A stretch of DNA of 64,000 nt from JBHJGP01 sp050331695. Lineage in GTDB: Bacteria > Pseudomonadota > Alphaproteobacteria > Geminicoccales > Geminicoccaceae. Made by a program: the position numbers and the translations under genes. Of the stretch, positions 41,621 through 50,336 are shown piece after piece; the stretch's first letter is position 1, and each line of letters begins with the position of its first letter. Under the pieces are notes generated by a model. It saw nothing but the letters and a program-made list of their open reading frames with translations, was not told the origin of the DNA and searched no databases. Location of the stretch: assembly GCA_050331695.1 (NCBI GenBank), contig JBHJGP010000013.1:186001-250000 (forward strand), in the 5' to 3' direction.

Positions 41621-42904
41621 ATGGACAACCGGACCGTGATGGGAATCGATGTCGGCACCTCGGCCGTGCGGATCGTCATCGTCGACGATGGAGGCGAGGT
41701 CGTCGCCTCAGCGAGAGCCGCCCTGCCGCCGCCGGAGCGGGGCGCGGACGGCGTCCGCCAGGACCCCGACCTTTGGTGGCAGGCGGTGCTGGATGCGCTG
41801 GACGCGCTGCCGGCAGGGGCCCGCGCCTCGGTGTGTGCTCTGGCGGTGGATGGCACCTCCGGCACGCTTCTGCTGGCGGACGACAAGGGCCGGCCGGCGA
41901 CCTCGGCCCGGATGTACAATGATCAGAGCTGCACAGGTCCGTCTGCCGAGATCGATGCTCTGGCGCCAGAGACGAGCCTCGCCCGGGGCACTGGCAGCAC
42001 GCTTGCCCGGCTTCTGGCGCTGGCGGGAGAGGTGGGCGACACCCAGGGATTGAAGGCCCAGCACCAGGCGGACTGGATCGCCGGCCGGTTCGCCGGATCT
42101 TTCGCCACCAGCGACGAGAACAACGCGCTGAAGATGGGCTACGACGTGGTCGCGAGGCGGTGGCCTGCTTGGTTCGAAGGGCTCGCGCTCAATCTCGATC
42201 TCTTGCCCGATATTGTAAGGCCAGGGGCGGCGATCGGTGATGTGATGGAGGCCGTCGCGAAGAAGACTGGTCTGCCGAAGGACTGCAAGATCGTCGCCGG
42301 TACCACCGACGGCGTCGCCAGTTTCCTGGCGGCCGGCGCGATCGCGCCCGGCACGGCGGTCTCGGCTTTGGGCACCACGCTGACCCTCAAGACGGTAACC
42401 GAAAAGCCGATCTTCGCGCCTGAGTTCGGGGTTTACAGCCATCGGCTGGGCGATCTCTGGCTTGCGGGCGGTGCCAGCAACACGGGCGGCGCGGTCCTTC
42501 GTCAACATTTCGACGACAGCGAGCTGAAAACGCTTTCTCAAAAAATCGATCCGAGGGCTGAAAGCGGGCTCGACTACTACCCGCTACCGGCGTCGGGCGA
42601 ACGGTTTCCGGTCAACGACACAAACCTGACCCCGCGCGTAGAACCCCGTCCCGAAGCAGACGAGAAATTTCTACAGGGGCTTCTGGAGGGGATCGCCCGG
42701 ATCGAGCGACAGGCTTACGAGAAGCTGGCCGAGCTGGGGGCGGTCTACCCACAAGAGGTGTTGACGGTGGGAGGCGGGGCGAAGAACGAGATCTGGACGG
42801 AAATGCGCTCGCGGATCCTGGGCGTCCCGATCCAATCGCTGGGTGATGTCGAGCCGGCCTACGGCACAGCGCTGCTGGTTCGCCGCGTTCTAAAGACAAA
42901 TTAA
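41621..42904 (+). CDS. D-ribulose kinase-like FGGY kinase (plant/cyanobacterial XK1 type)
   Basis: This 427-residue FGGY kinase is preceded by GGAGGGG and begins MGIDVGTSAVRIVIVDDGG. Several stretches match the SyXK1/AtXK-1 group of D-ribulose kinases rather than xylulokinase: ALAVDGTSGTLLLAD, HQADWIAGRFAGSFATSD-ENNALKMGYDV, AGTTDGVASFLAAGA, GVYSHRLGDLWLAGGASNTG. These enzymes make ribulose-5-phosphate. The divergent sugar ABC transporter suggests import of the substrate or its polyol (ribitol). The match is from memory of the family and should be confirmed by alignment, but FGGY membership is certain. Confidence 0.82.
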   Translation: MDNRTVMGIDVGTSAVRIVIVDDGGEVVASARAALPPPERGADGVRQDPDLWWQAVLDALDALPAGARASVCALAVDGTSGTLLLADDKGRPATSARMYNDQSCTGPSAEIDALAPETSLARGTGSTLARLLALAGEVGDTQGLKAQHQADWIAGRFAGSFATSDENNALKMGYDVVARRWPAWFEGLALNLDLLPDIVRPGAAIGDVMEAVAKKTGLPKDCKIVAGTTDGVASFLAAGAIAPGTAVSALGTTLTLKTVTEKPIFAPEFGVYSHRLGDLWLAGGASNTGGAVLRQHFDDSELKTLSQKIDPRAESGLDYYPLPASGERFPVNDTNLTPRVEPRPEADEKFLQGLLEGIARIERQAYEKLAELGAVYPQEVLTVGGGAKNEIWTEMRSRILGVPIQSLGDVEPAYGTALLVRRVLKTN

Positions 42905-42998
42905 TCCAATACCAAAACGAAGCAACGCGGCTTCTCGTTCCTGTCTAATTCTAGAAATTTGTCGCAGTCTCAAATCAAAATCCGCAAATAAGAAGTAA

Positions 42999-43016
42999 AT
43001 GACAGGATAATGACAA
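42999..43016 (-). promoter_or_regulatory. Pho-box-like site upstream of pstS
   Basis: Read on the minus strand, the site is TTGTCAT, TATC, CTGTCAT: two 7-base repeats with the 11-base spacing of a PhoB site, differing from the CTGTCAT consensus at one position. It lies 155 bases upstream of pstS but is in reverse orientation to the gene. It makes PhoB control of the pst genes likely. The surrounding 266 bases (42905-43170) hold no other clear signal. Confidence 0.65.
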
Positions 43017-43170
43017 AAAAATCTAATTTTTGTCAGGAACCGTCCTGAGCAAAGCAAGTTTGCCTGGCGTGAAATGAGCCAGGCACAACTATTGCCGGCT
43101 TGACGGAATGGCTTTGCTGTCCAGTCGGATGGGCAGTGACCGAGGTCTTACGGACACCAGGAGGTAGCCC

Positions 43171-44193
43171 ATGCCCAGATTTTCCGTGCTCACCATCGCT
43201 CTGGCCGCGACGACGGCGTTGGCAGCGCCGCAGGTAGCGAACGCCCAGAGCCGCGAGCAAATCCGCGTCGTCGGTTCATCGACCGTCTATCCTTTCACGA
43301 CTGCGGTTGCCGAGAACTTCGCCCAAGAGACGGACTTCCAGCCGCCGATCGTGGAATCCACCGGCACCGGCGGTGGTTTCCAACTGTTCTGCGAAGGGGT
43401 CGGTGCGGGTCACCCCGACATCAACGACGCATCCCGGCCGATGACCGACAGTGAACGCGACCTCTGCGCCCAGAACGGCGTCAAGAATGTGACCGAGCTG
43501 CAGGTCGGCAATGACGGTATCGTGCTGGCTTCCGACAAATCAACCGATCAGTTGGATGTCAGTCGCGCCCAATTGTGGCAAGCGCTCGCGGCCGAGACCG
43601 TGCAGGATGGCGAGATCGTCGACAATCCCTACCAGAGATGGAGCGATATCGATTCTTCTCTGCCGGATCTCGACATCGTCGTGTTCGGACCGCCCACCAC
43701 CTCAGGCACGCGTGATGCCTTCGTCGAACTTGCCATGGAAGCGGGCTGCGCGGAATTCGAGGCGGTCAAGCAGTTGGACGAGGAGCGCAAATCGACCGTG
43801 TGCACGCAGATGCGTAGCGACGGCGGGTTCGTCGAGGCCGGCGAAAACGACAATGTCATCGTCCAGCGGTTGGGATCCCAGTCCGGATCTTTCGGTCTGT
43901 TCGGCTTCAGCTACTACGACCAGAACCGGGCTGACCTCCAGGCAGCGCAAATCGGTGGGGTGGGCCCGAACGCCGATTCCATCGGTTCTGGGGACTATTC
44001 CCTGTCGCGGCCCTTGTTCATCTACGTGAAAGACGCCCATGTCGGCTCCATACCGGGCCTGGCCGAGTTCCTCGACTACTACACGAGCCCGGAGGTGTTC
44101 GGTCCGAACGGCTTTCTCATCGAGCAGGGTCTGATCCCGATGACCGACGATAAGCGCCAGGAGGTCACCGACAAGGTCGGCAGCATTAGCTGA
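43171..44193 (+). CDS. pstS: PstS family phosphate-binding protein
   Basis: This 340-residue periplasmic receptor belongs to the high-affinity phosphate ABC transporter. It has a Sec signal (TIALAATTALAAPQVANAQS), then the phosphate-binding elements VVGSSTVYPFT, STGTGGGFQLFC and GPPTTSGTRDAF. Cysteines at several places may form disulfides. Its close resemblance to the marine/alphaproteobacterial PstS class is seen in DINDASRPM and GFSYYDQN. pstC follows after a region with two competing hairpins. Length and order (S, C, A, B) are normal for the Pst operon. Confidence 0.94.
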   Translation: MPRFSVLTIALAATTALAAPQVANAQSREQIRVVGSSTVYPFTTAVAENFAQETDFQPPIVESTGTGGGFQLFCEGVGAGHPDINDASRPMTDSERDLCAQNGVKNVTELQVGNDGIVLASDKSTDQLDVSRAQLWQALAAETVQDGEIVDNPYQRWSDIDSSLPDLDIVVFGPPTTSGTRDAFVELAMEAGCAEFEAVKQLDEERKSTVCTQMRSDGGFVEAGENDNVIVQRLGSQSGSFGLFGFSYYDQNRADLQAAQIGGVGPNADSIGSGDYSLSRPLFIYVKDAHVGSIPGLAEFLDYYTSPEVFGPNGFLIEQGLIPMTDDKRQEVTDKVGSIS

Positions 44194-44205
44194 CCAGCCG
44201 CCTAA

Positions 44206-44243
44206 TGGACCGGGCCGTCAGGTCCGGTCCTCCCCCCGGTCCA
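44206..44243 (+). other. Competing hairpins between pstS and pstC
   Basis: Two overlapping inverted repeats share one left arm: TGGACCGGG (44206-44214) pairs with CCCGGTCCA (44235-44243), while its inner GGACCGG can instead pair with CCGGTCC (44224-44230). The two structures exclude each other. Such an element between pstS and pstC commonly lowers permease expression relative to the receptor. Confidence 0.55.
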
Positions 44244-44267
44244 TCTCTCAGCACAGAAGCATAATTG

Positions 44268-45659
44268 ATGCTGCAGGTTCAGTTCGTCGCTTTGACCATC
44301 GTGCTGGTCTCCGTTGCCGGGTTCGTGCTCGGCCGGCAGCGTTCCTTGGTTCTGGCGGACGGCAAACGGCGCAACCTACATTCCCTGCCCCACTATCATG
44401 GCTGGTTCGCGCTGCTGGCGACACTGCTTCCGGGGCTGATCGCGCTGGGACTTTATCTCGCCTTTCGCCAGCCCGTCCTCGACTGGCTGACGCTTCGCCA
44501 GCTGCCCCAACATCTGGCGGACCAGGGCGCAGGTGATGTGTCCTTATTGATGTCGCGGGTCCAGCGTGCCGCGGCAGGGGCTGATGTTTTGGGTGGTCTG
44601 CCCGAAGGCGCGGCGCCGGTCGCAGATTATCTAGCCTCAGCCCAACGGTGGGCCGCGTGGCTGGCGATCCCGATCGTAGCACTGCCGGCATTTGCCGGTT
44701 TCGCCTACAGCCAAAGCCGGCTCGCACCTGCGTTCCGCGCGCGGAACATGACGGAAAAGATCATCCGGGCGCTGATGATCGCCTGCGCCGTGGTTGCGAT
44801 TCTGACCACCTTCGGCATCGTCATGTCGGTGCTGTTCGAGGCGATCCGTTTCTTCAGCCGGGTTTCAATCCTCGAGTTCTTCACATCCCTCACCTGGAAC
44901 CCCGGAACCGCGATCCGCGAAGATCAGGCTGCCGGCGCGCAGCAAGGTGAGTTCGGCATCATTCCGCTCTTTGCCGGCACGCTCTTGATCGCAACCATCG
45001 CCATGACGGTGGCCGTGCCCTTGGGTCTTCTGGCGGCGATCTATCTGTCGGAGTACGCCAACCGCCGCGTCCGCGGCTTCTTGAAGCCTCTTCTGGAGAT
45101 CCTCGCCGGAATACCGACCGTCGTTTACGGCGTTTTCGCCGCGCTCACGGTCGGGCCGTTCATCATCGACATCGGTGGAAGTCTCGGCCTCGACGTCGGA
45201 GCGAAATCGGCGCTCGCCGCCGGCAGCGTCATGGGGATCATGATCATTCCCTTCATTTCTTCGCTCTCGGACGACGCGATCACGGCGGTGCCGCAAAAGC
45301 TGCGGGACGGTGCCTACATGCTCGGTGCCACGCAGGGTGAGGCCATCATCAAGGCCGTTCTGCCGGCAGCGCTGCCGGGGTTGGTTGGCGCCGTTCTCTT
45401 GGCGATCAGCCGGGCCATCGGCGAGACCATGATCGTCCTGCTGGCCGCCGGTCTTCGGGCCAATCTCACCGCCAATCCGCTCGACACCACGACCACCGTC
45501 ACCGTTCAGATCGCCAGTCTCCTCACCGGCGATCAGCGCTTCGACAGCGCGAAGACGCTCTCGGCCTTTGCACTCGGCCTCGTTCTGTTCGTCGTCACGC
45601 TGATGCTCAATGTCGGCGCGCTCAAATTCAGCCAGCACTACCGGGAAAAATATGACTGA
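44268..45659 (+). CDS. pstC: Phosphate ABC transporter permease PstC
   Basis: This 463-residue permease has two membrane helices and a long loop in its first third (about residues 1-150), then the conserved PstC core with FGIIPLFAGTLLIATIAMTV, EYANRRVRGFLKPLLEIL, AGIPTVVYGVFAALTVGPFI and the EAA loop VPQKLRDGAYMLGATQGEAI. It forms the phosphate channel with PstA. It is longer than E. coli PstC because of the N-terminal part, as in related alphaproteobacteria. ATG at 44268 is preferred over the adjacent TTG. The end overlaps pstA by eight bases. Confidence 0.94.
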   Translation: MLQVQFVALTIVLVSVAGFVLGRQRSLVLADGKRRNLHSLPHYHGWFALLATLLPGLIALGLYLAFRQPVLDWLTLRQLPQHLADQGAGDVSLLMSRVQRAAAGADVLGGLPEGAAPVADYLASAQRWAAWLAIPIVALPAFAGFAYSQSRLAPAFRARNMTEKIIRALMIACAVVAILTTFGIVMSVLFEAIRFFSRVSILEFFTSLTWNPGTAIREDQAAGAQQGEFGIIPLFAGTLLIATIAMTVAVPLGLLAAIYLSEYANRRVRGFLKPLLEILAGIPTVVYGVFAALTVGPFIIDIGGSLGLDVGAKSALAAGSVMGIMIIPFISSLSDDAITAVPQKLRDGAYMLGATQGEAIIKAVLPAALPGLVGAVLLAISRAIGETMIVLLAAGLRANLTANPLDTTTTVTVQIASLLTGDQRFDSAKTLSAFALGLVLFVVTLMLNVGALKFSQHYREKYD

Positions 45660-46953
45660 CAGGGGCACCACAGGAGGAAGCCACCGGGATCTCGGCCGTC
45701 TTCAACAAAGGCTGCGCGGGCGCCGGCGGTCGGGCCATATTCTCAAATACTCAGGGCTCGGTGCGATCCTGATCGCGCTCACCATGCTGGGCGTTCTGTT
45801 GTTTTCGATCATCAGCCAGGGCTGGACCGGTTTTCTTCAGACTCAGGTCCAACTGGACGTCGTTTACGATCCGGAGCTGATCGCCGAGCCCGGCACCACC
45901 GACGCGGAAACGTTGAAGGACGGCCGCTTCCAAGAGATCGCGCTGAACGCGCTTCGAGAGATCGTGGGCGAGACCAGCGACGATCAGACACGAGCGCTTT
46001 CGGCGCTGTTATCCGGCTCCGTCCGTTTTCGTCTGCAGGACCGCGTGGTCAACGACCCGAACCTGATCGGCAAGTCGGAAACCTTGTGGTTTCCGACATC
46101 CAGCAACATCGACATGGCGTTCAAGGAAAAGGTCAATCTCGATATTGCCGAAGAGGACCGTCAGCTATCGGATCGCCAGGTCGCCTGGTTTCGAACCCTC
46201 GTCGATCAGGACCGCCTCAGAACGGTCTTTTCCACGGGCTTTTTCCTCAATAGCGACAGCCGCTCACCGGAGCTGGCGGGTCTTTGGGCGGGGATCGTCG
46301 GCTCGGCCATGATGCTTGCGATCACGCTTGTCTTTTCCTTTCCGATCGCGGTGATGGCGGCCGTTTACCTGGAGGAGTTTGCGCCCAAGAACCGGTGGAC
46401 CGAGCTGATCGAGGTCAACATCAACAATCTGGCGGCGGTGCCGTCCATCATCTTTGGTCTTCTCGGTCTCGCCGTGTTCCTGAACACCCTCGGATTTCCG
46501 CGCTCCTCGCCGCTTGCCGGTGGTGCCGTGCTGGTCCTGATGACGCTGCCGATCATCATCATCGCGGCGCGCTCGGCGCTTCGCTCGGTGCCGCCCAGCT
46601 ACCGGGAAGGTGCGCTGATGATGGGCGCATCGCATCAGCAGGCGGTGATGAGCCAGGTGTTGCCAGTGGCGCTGCCGGGTATGCTCACCGGCACCATTAT
46701 CGGCCTCGCCCAGGCACTCGGCGAGACGGCGCCGTTGCTGCTTATCGGCATGGTCGCTTTCGTCGCCACGCCACCCGGCGGCCTGGTGGACACCGCCACA
46801 GCATTGCCGGTTCAAATCTATTTGTGGGCGAATGCTCCGGAGCAGGGTTTCGCTGAGAAAACCCAGGCCGCGATTATGGTTTTGCTGGCCTTTCTGTTGA
46901 TCATGAACGCGACCGCGATCTTCTTCCGAAACCGTTTCCAGAAACGTCGCTAG
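45652..46953 (+). CDS. pstA: Phosphate ABC transporter permease PstA
   Basis: This 433-residue permease has an N-terminal helix (GAILIALTMLGVLLFSII), a large periplasmic region of about 150 residues (VQLDVVYDPELIAEPG), then the core with FSFPIAVMAAVYLEEFAP, NNLAAVPSIIFGLLGLAVF and the EAA loop VPPSYREGALMMGASHQQAV. The long periplasmic insert places it in the alphaproteobacterial PstA class with DUF3333. The ATG at 45652 overlaps the pstC stop by eight bases. pstB follows after 13 bases. Confidence 0.94.
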   Translation: MTDRGTTGGSHRDLGRLQQRLRGRRRSGHILKYSGLGAILIALTMLGVLLFSIISQGWTGFLQTQVQLDVVYDPELIAEPGTTDAETLKDGRFQEIALNALREIVGETSDDQTRALSALLSGSVRFRLQDRVVNDPNLIGKSETLWFPTSSNIDMAFKEKVNLDIAEEDRQLSDRQVAWFRTLVDQDRLRTVFSTGFFLNSDSRSPELAGLWAGIVGSAMMLAITLVFSFPIAVMAAVYLEEFAPKNRWTELIEVNINNLAAVPSIIFGLLGLAVFLNTLGFPRSSPLAGGAVLVLMTLPIIIIAARSALRSVPPSYREGALMMGASHQQAVMSQVLPVALPGMLTGTIIGLAQALGETAPLLLIGMVAFVATPPGGLVDTATALPVQIYLWANAPEQGFAEKTQAAIMVLLAFLLIMNATAIFFRNRFQKRR

Positions 46954-46966
46954 CGCCCTGGGGAGG

Positions 46967-47845
46967 ATGATGACCGAAAGAGCCGACAATGAGGGCGATC
47001 GACAATCGCCGATCGGAGCGCGTGACGGTGGCGCCAAGGCAGCCTCTTCGACCAGAGGAAATGGTGAAGATCGCAGCGGCGAATACGGCAAGCTCAAAAT
47101 GCAGGCCGAGGACGTCAACGTCTGGTACGACGATTTTCACGCGATCAAATCGGTCGATCTGGAGGTGCGTCCCAACGAAATTCTGGCGTTGATGGGGCCT
47201 TCCGGTTGCGGCAAGTCGACGTTTCTTCGATGCCTCAACCGCATGAACGATCCGATCGAGGCATCGAAAGTGACCGGCCGGATCCTGCTCGACGACCAGG
47301 ACATCTACGGCGAGGATTACGATCCGGTTCTGGTCCGGGTTCGGGTCGGCATGGTCGCGCAGGCACCCAATCCGTTCCCCAAGTCGATCTTCGAGAATGT
47401 CGCTTTCGGGCCCAGGCTCCACGGTCTGATCGACAGTAAGGACGAGCTCGAAGAAATCGTTGAGACCAGCCTCAAGCGTGCCGGTCTCTGGAAAGAGGTT
47501 AAGGACAAGCTGAACCAGCCAGGCCTCGCGCTTTCCGGCGGTCAGCAGCAGCGTTTGTGCATTGCGCGGGCGATTGCCAACGAGCCCGAAGTCATCCTGA
47601 TGGACGAGCCCTGTTCATCCCTCGATCCGGTCTCAACCCAGACGATCGAGGAACTGATGAAGGAACTGCGCGAGGAATTCACGGTTGTGATCGTCACCCA
47701 CAACATGGAACAGGCCGAGCGCGTGAGCACCCGGGTCGCCTATTTTCATCTGGGCGAGCTGGTCGAGGTCGGGCCGACCGACGACATCATCAAGGATCCG
47801 GACGACGAGCGGACGCAGAACTATGTCGCCGGACGGATCGGCTGA
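46967..47845 (+). CDS. pstB: Phosphate ABC transporter ATP-binding protein PstB
   Basis: This 292-residue ATPase has Walker A GPSGCGKST (about residue 77), the signature LSGGQQQRLCIARA, Walker B VILMDEP and the D-loop SSLDPVST, then the H-loop VIVTHNMEQAERVS. PstB-specific features include NRMNDPIEASKVTG and PNPFPKSIFENVAFGP. The Q-loop reads VAQAPNPFP instead of the usual VFQRPNPFP. A hydrophilic N-terminal extension of about 43 residues precedes the domain. phoU and phoBR are not next door. Confidence 0.95.
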   Translation: MMTERADNEGDRQSPIGARDGGAKAASSTRGNGEDRSGEYGKLKMQAEDVNVWYDDFHAIKSVDLEVRPNEILALMGPSGCGKSTFLRCLNRMNDPIEASKVTGRILLDDQDIYGEDYDPVLVRVRVGMVAQAPNPFPKSIFENVAFGPRLHGLIDSKDELEEIVETSLKRAGLWKEVKDKLNQPGLALSGGQQQRLCIARAIANEPEVILMDEPCSSLDPVSTQTIEELMKELREEFTVVIVTHNMEQAERVSTRVAYFHLGELVEVGPTDDIIKDPDDERTQNYVAGRIG

Positions 47846-47852
47846 CGGTCGA

Positions 47853-48701
47853 CTAACCCGTCACTCGCTCGAACCAGTCGAGCGCCAGATCCGCCCAGCC
47901 ATCCGGCACGCCGTGACCGCCATTGTGCAGGCAAAGCTGAAGTTCAGTATCGCCGGTGCACTCGGCCCAGATCCGACAGCGAAACTGATCGCCCATGGCA
48001 AAGTCATCGGGTCTGACGCCCGCGCAGCCATTGGTCGCGCGCAGGATCTGAAGGCCTTGGAAAACGTCGCCCTGGCCACGTTCATCGGATGTCCAGCGCC
48101 CCTCAAGAGGAACGGTTGTGTCGACGAAGCCGTGGGTGTGCAGCATGTTCATCGGGCCCGAAGCACATTGCTCGGGCAGCGGGATCCAGAAGGCGCCGGC
48201 CACGGGCGCGAAGGCGACGAACTCGACATCGCTATGACATGCCAGGTCCCAGACAAACGAGCCGCCTCGCGAGTAACCGGTGACGAGAAGTTTCGACAGA
48301 TCGACGTCAAAGCGCTGTTCGGCATCGTCCAGAACTTGAGCCGTGAACGCGAAATCATCACGCCAAGGCTCACGTCCGTCCTTGAGCGCCCAGTTGTTAC
48401 CCCAGCGAGCTCCGGGCCCTGGCGGGGTGATGCCGGTCGGCGCGATCACGCCATAGCCCCGCTCCAGAAACGGGTCGACGAAGGTCTCGTTGGTCACCAC
48501 CGCTCCGCCATTGCCGCCGGCGCCATGGAAGTAGAGAACGAAGCCCTTGGCCGGATCCTCGGGCAAGGCGATGTTGTAGGTGCCAAGCTCGACCTCGCAA
48601 GGTTCGTCCAGCCCGCAATTGCCGTTGGCCATCGCCGTTGCGGGCGCCAGCGCAATCGCGCACGATAGGAACAAGGAACGCTTCGTCAGACCATCCAACA
48701 T
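47853..48701 (-). CDS. Secreted PHB-depolymerase/esterase-like alpha/beta hydrolase
   Basis: This 282-residue protein from ATG at 48701 has a Sec signal (SLFLSCAIALAPATAMA) and the alpha/beta hydrolase fold of the LpqC/feruloyl-esterase/PHB-depolymerase group. VLYFHGAGGNGGAVV gives the oxyanion hole, LLVTGYSRGGSFVW the nucleophile Ser (GYSRG) and a late HNGGHGVPDGW the catalytic His. Several cysteines (NCGLDEPCE and others) may form disulfides after export. It could cut a polymer ester outside the cell. It is convergent with pstB, seven bases apart. Confidence 0.85.
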   Translation of the reverse strand: MLDGLTKRSLFLSCAIALAPATAMANGNCGLDEPCEVELGTYNIALPEDPAKGFVLYFHGAGGNGGAVVTNETFVDPFLERGYGVIAPTGITPPGPGARWGNNWALKDGREPWRDDFAFTAQVLDDAEQRFDVDLSKLLVTGYSRGGSFVWDLACHSDVEFVAFAPVAGAFWIPLPEQCASGPMNMLHTHGFVDTTVPLEGRWTSDERGQGDVFQGLQILRATNGCAGVRPDDFAMGDQFRCRIWAECTGDTELQLCLHNGGHGVPDGWADLALDWFERVTG

Positions 48702-48840
48702 CCAAGCCTCGCTGTCGCCGCCGGAACCTGACACATAGCTAGGGCCGGCGAAGGCGATAGCCAGGCCGGCAATGCTCGCCTTCTCATGGTCGGGTGGACG
48801 GACACGCGCTCAACAGGCTGACGAAGAAAGGCGGAGAACG

Positions 48841-49185
48841 ATGGCAGGTTCGGTGATGGTTCCCTGGGCCCTTGTCTGGCAGTGGCTGCGAATGAGTCTG
48901 GCGGCGGCGACCACGATCACCATGCGATCCTTCACTATCGGCCAGGCGATGATCGGCCAAAAACGCTGGGACGAGGCCGAGCTCCGGCGGATGTGGATGG
49001 AAAAGATGCAGGCGGCGACGGAAGCCACGATCGCCATGGCGACGATGGACGGCGGTCGACTGCTGTCATCGATGGGTTCCAAGCGCGCCGGATCGAGGAT
49101 GGCCGGTGCCATGACGCGTCCCTACGCCCGCCGGGCCAGCGCCAATGCCCGGCGCCTCACCCGCCCGAGCCGGAAGGGCGGCTGA
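48841..49185 (+). CDS. Small helical protein of unknown function
   Basis: This 114-residue protein starts with GGCGGAG before ATG at 48841. An Ala-, Thr- and Met-rich N-terminal helix (ALVWQWLRMSLAAATTITMR) with amphipathic character precedes charged helix RRMWMEKMQAATEATIAMAT and a basic Arg-rich tail. The pattern resembles uncharacterised proteins sometimes labelled phasin- or antifreeze-like in alphaproteobacteria, but I cannot name a family. The stop codon overlaps the next start as TGATG, linking it to the MetE-like gene. Confidence 0.6.
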   Translation: MAGSVMVPWALVWQWLRMSLAAATTITMRSFTIGQAMIGQKRWDEAELRRMWMEKMQAATEATIAMATMDGGRLLSSMGSKRAGSRMAGAMTRPYARRASANARRLTRPSRKGG

Positions 49186-50324
49186 TGGCGGCCGCGGAGG
49201 CGCGTATCAGAACGACCCATGTCGGCTCGCTGCCGCGACCGGCCGACGTGACGGATCTGGTCTTCGCCGCCGAGCGCGGAGAGGCGGTCGACCGGAAGAC
49301 CATGAAAACCGTCCTTCGATCCGCAGTCGAAGCCGTGGTCGACCGTCAGGCCGAGGTCGGCCTGGACCTGGTCTCCGACGGCGAGATGAGCAAGATCTCC
49401 TATGCCACCTACATCAAGGACCGGCTCACCAACTTCGAAGGTGACAGTCCGCGCAACCCGCCGGCCGATCTGGAGCAATATCCGGGTTTTCTGAAGAAGC
49501 TGGCAACGACTGGAGGAACGCCATCATACAAGCGTCCCCGATGCGTCGGTCCGATCAAGGTCAAGGACCCCCGGCCTTAGGAGGACGACCTAACCCATTT
49601 CACGGCCGCCCTGGAAAAACATGCGAGTGTCGAGGGTTTCATGAACGCGGCGTCGCCCGGTGTCATCGCCCTGTTCCAGCCGTCAGACTACCACCAGAGC
49701 CATGAGCTGTACCTGGCTGATCTCGCGGCGGCGATGCGCGAGGAATACGAGCGCATCGTGGCGGCCGGTCTCGATTTGCAGATCGACAGCCCCGACCTCG
49801 GTTTGGGCCGGCACGTCATGTTCAAGGACCTCGATGACGATGCTTATCTGAGCCAGGCCGCTCAGCATGTCGAAGCGCTCAACTTCGCCCTGGAAGGCGT
49901 CCCGGCGGACCGGGTCCGCCTGCATGTCTGCTGGGGCAACTATGAAGGGCCCCACACCTGCGATATCGAACTCGCGAAAATCCTGCCGATCCTGCTCAAG
50001 GCCAAACCCCGAACGCTCTTGTTCGAGTGCGCCAATCCAAGGCACGCCCATGAATGGGCGGCGTTCGAGGATGTGACCCTGCCCGACGACTATGTGCTCG
50101 TGCCGGGTTGCATCGACAGCACGACCAATTTCGTCGAGCACCCGGAACTGGTTGCCCAGCGGATCCTGCGGTTCACCGCGATCGTCGGTCCGGAACGGGT
50201 GATCGCCGGCACCGACTGCGGTTTTTCGACCTTCGCCGGTTTCGGCACCATCGATCCTGACATCGTCTACGCCAAGCTCGAAAGCCTGGTTGAGGGCGCT
50301 CGGCTCGCCAGCGCCCGGCTCTGA
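49185..50324 (+). pseudogene. MetE C-terminal-like (cobalamin-independent methionine synthase family) gene with in-frame TAG
   Basis: One frame runs from ATG at 49185 to TGA at 50324 (380 codons) but is broken by a TAG at 49578-49580 (codon 132). The part before holds THVGSLPRPADV and LDLVSDGEMSKISYATYI; the part after continues without shift into FMNAASPGVIALFQPSDYH, a zinc-site HVCWGN and GTDCGFSTFAGFG. These are landmarks of the short MetE-like methyltransferase family. Relatives have Leu at the stop position (KxRxPLExDL), so TTG to TAG would explain it. An ATG at 49641 could restart the C-terminal half. Overlap with the preceding stop suggests an operon. Confidence 0.8.
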
Positions 50325-50336
50325 GACGGTAGGCCC

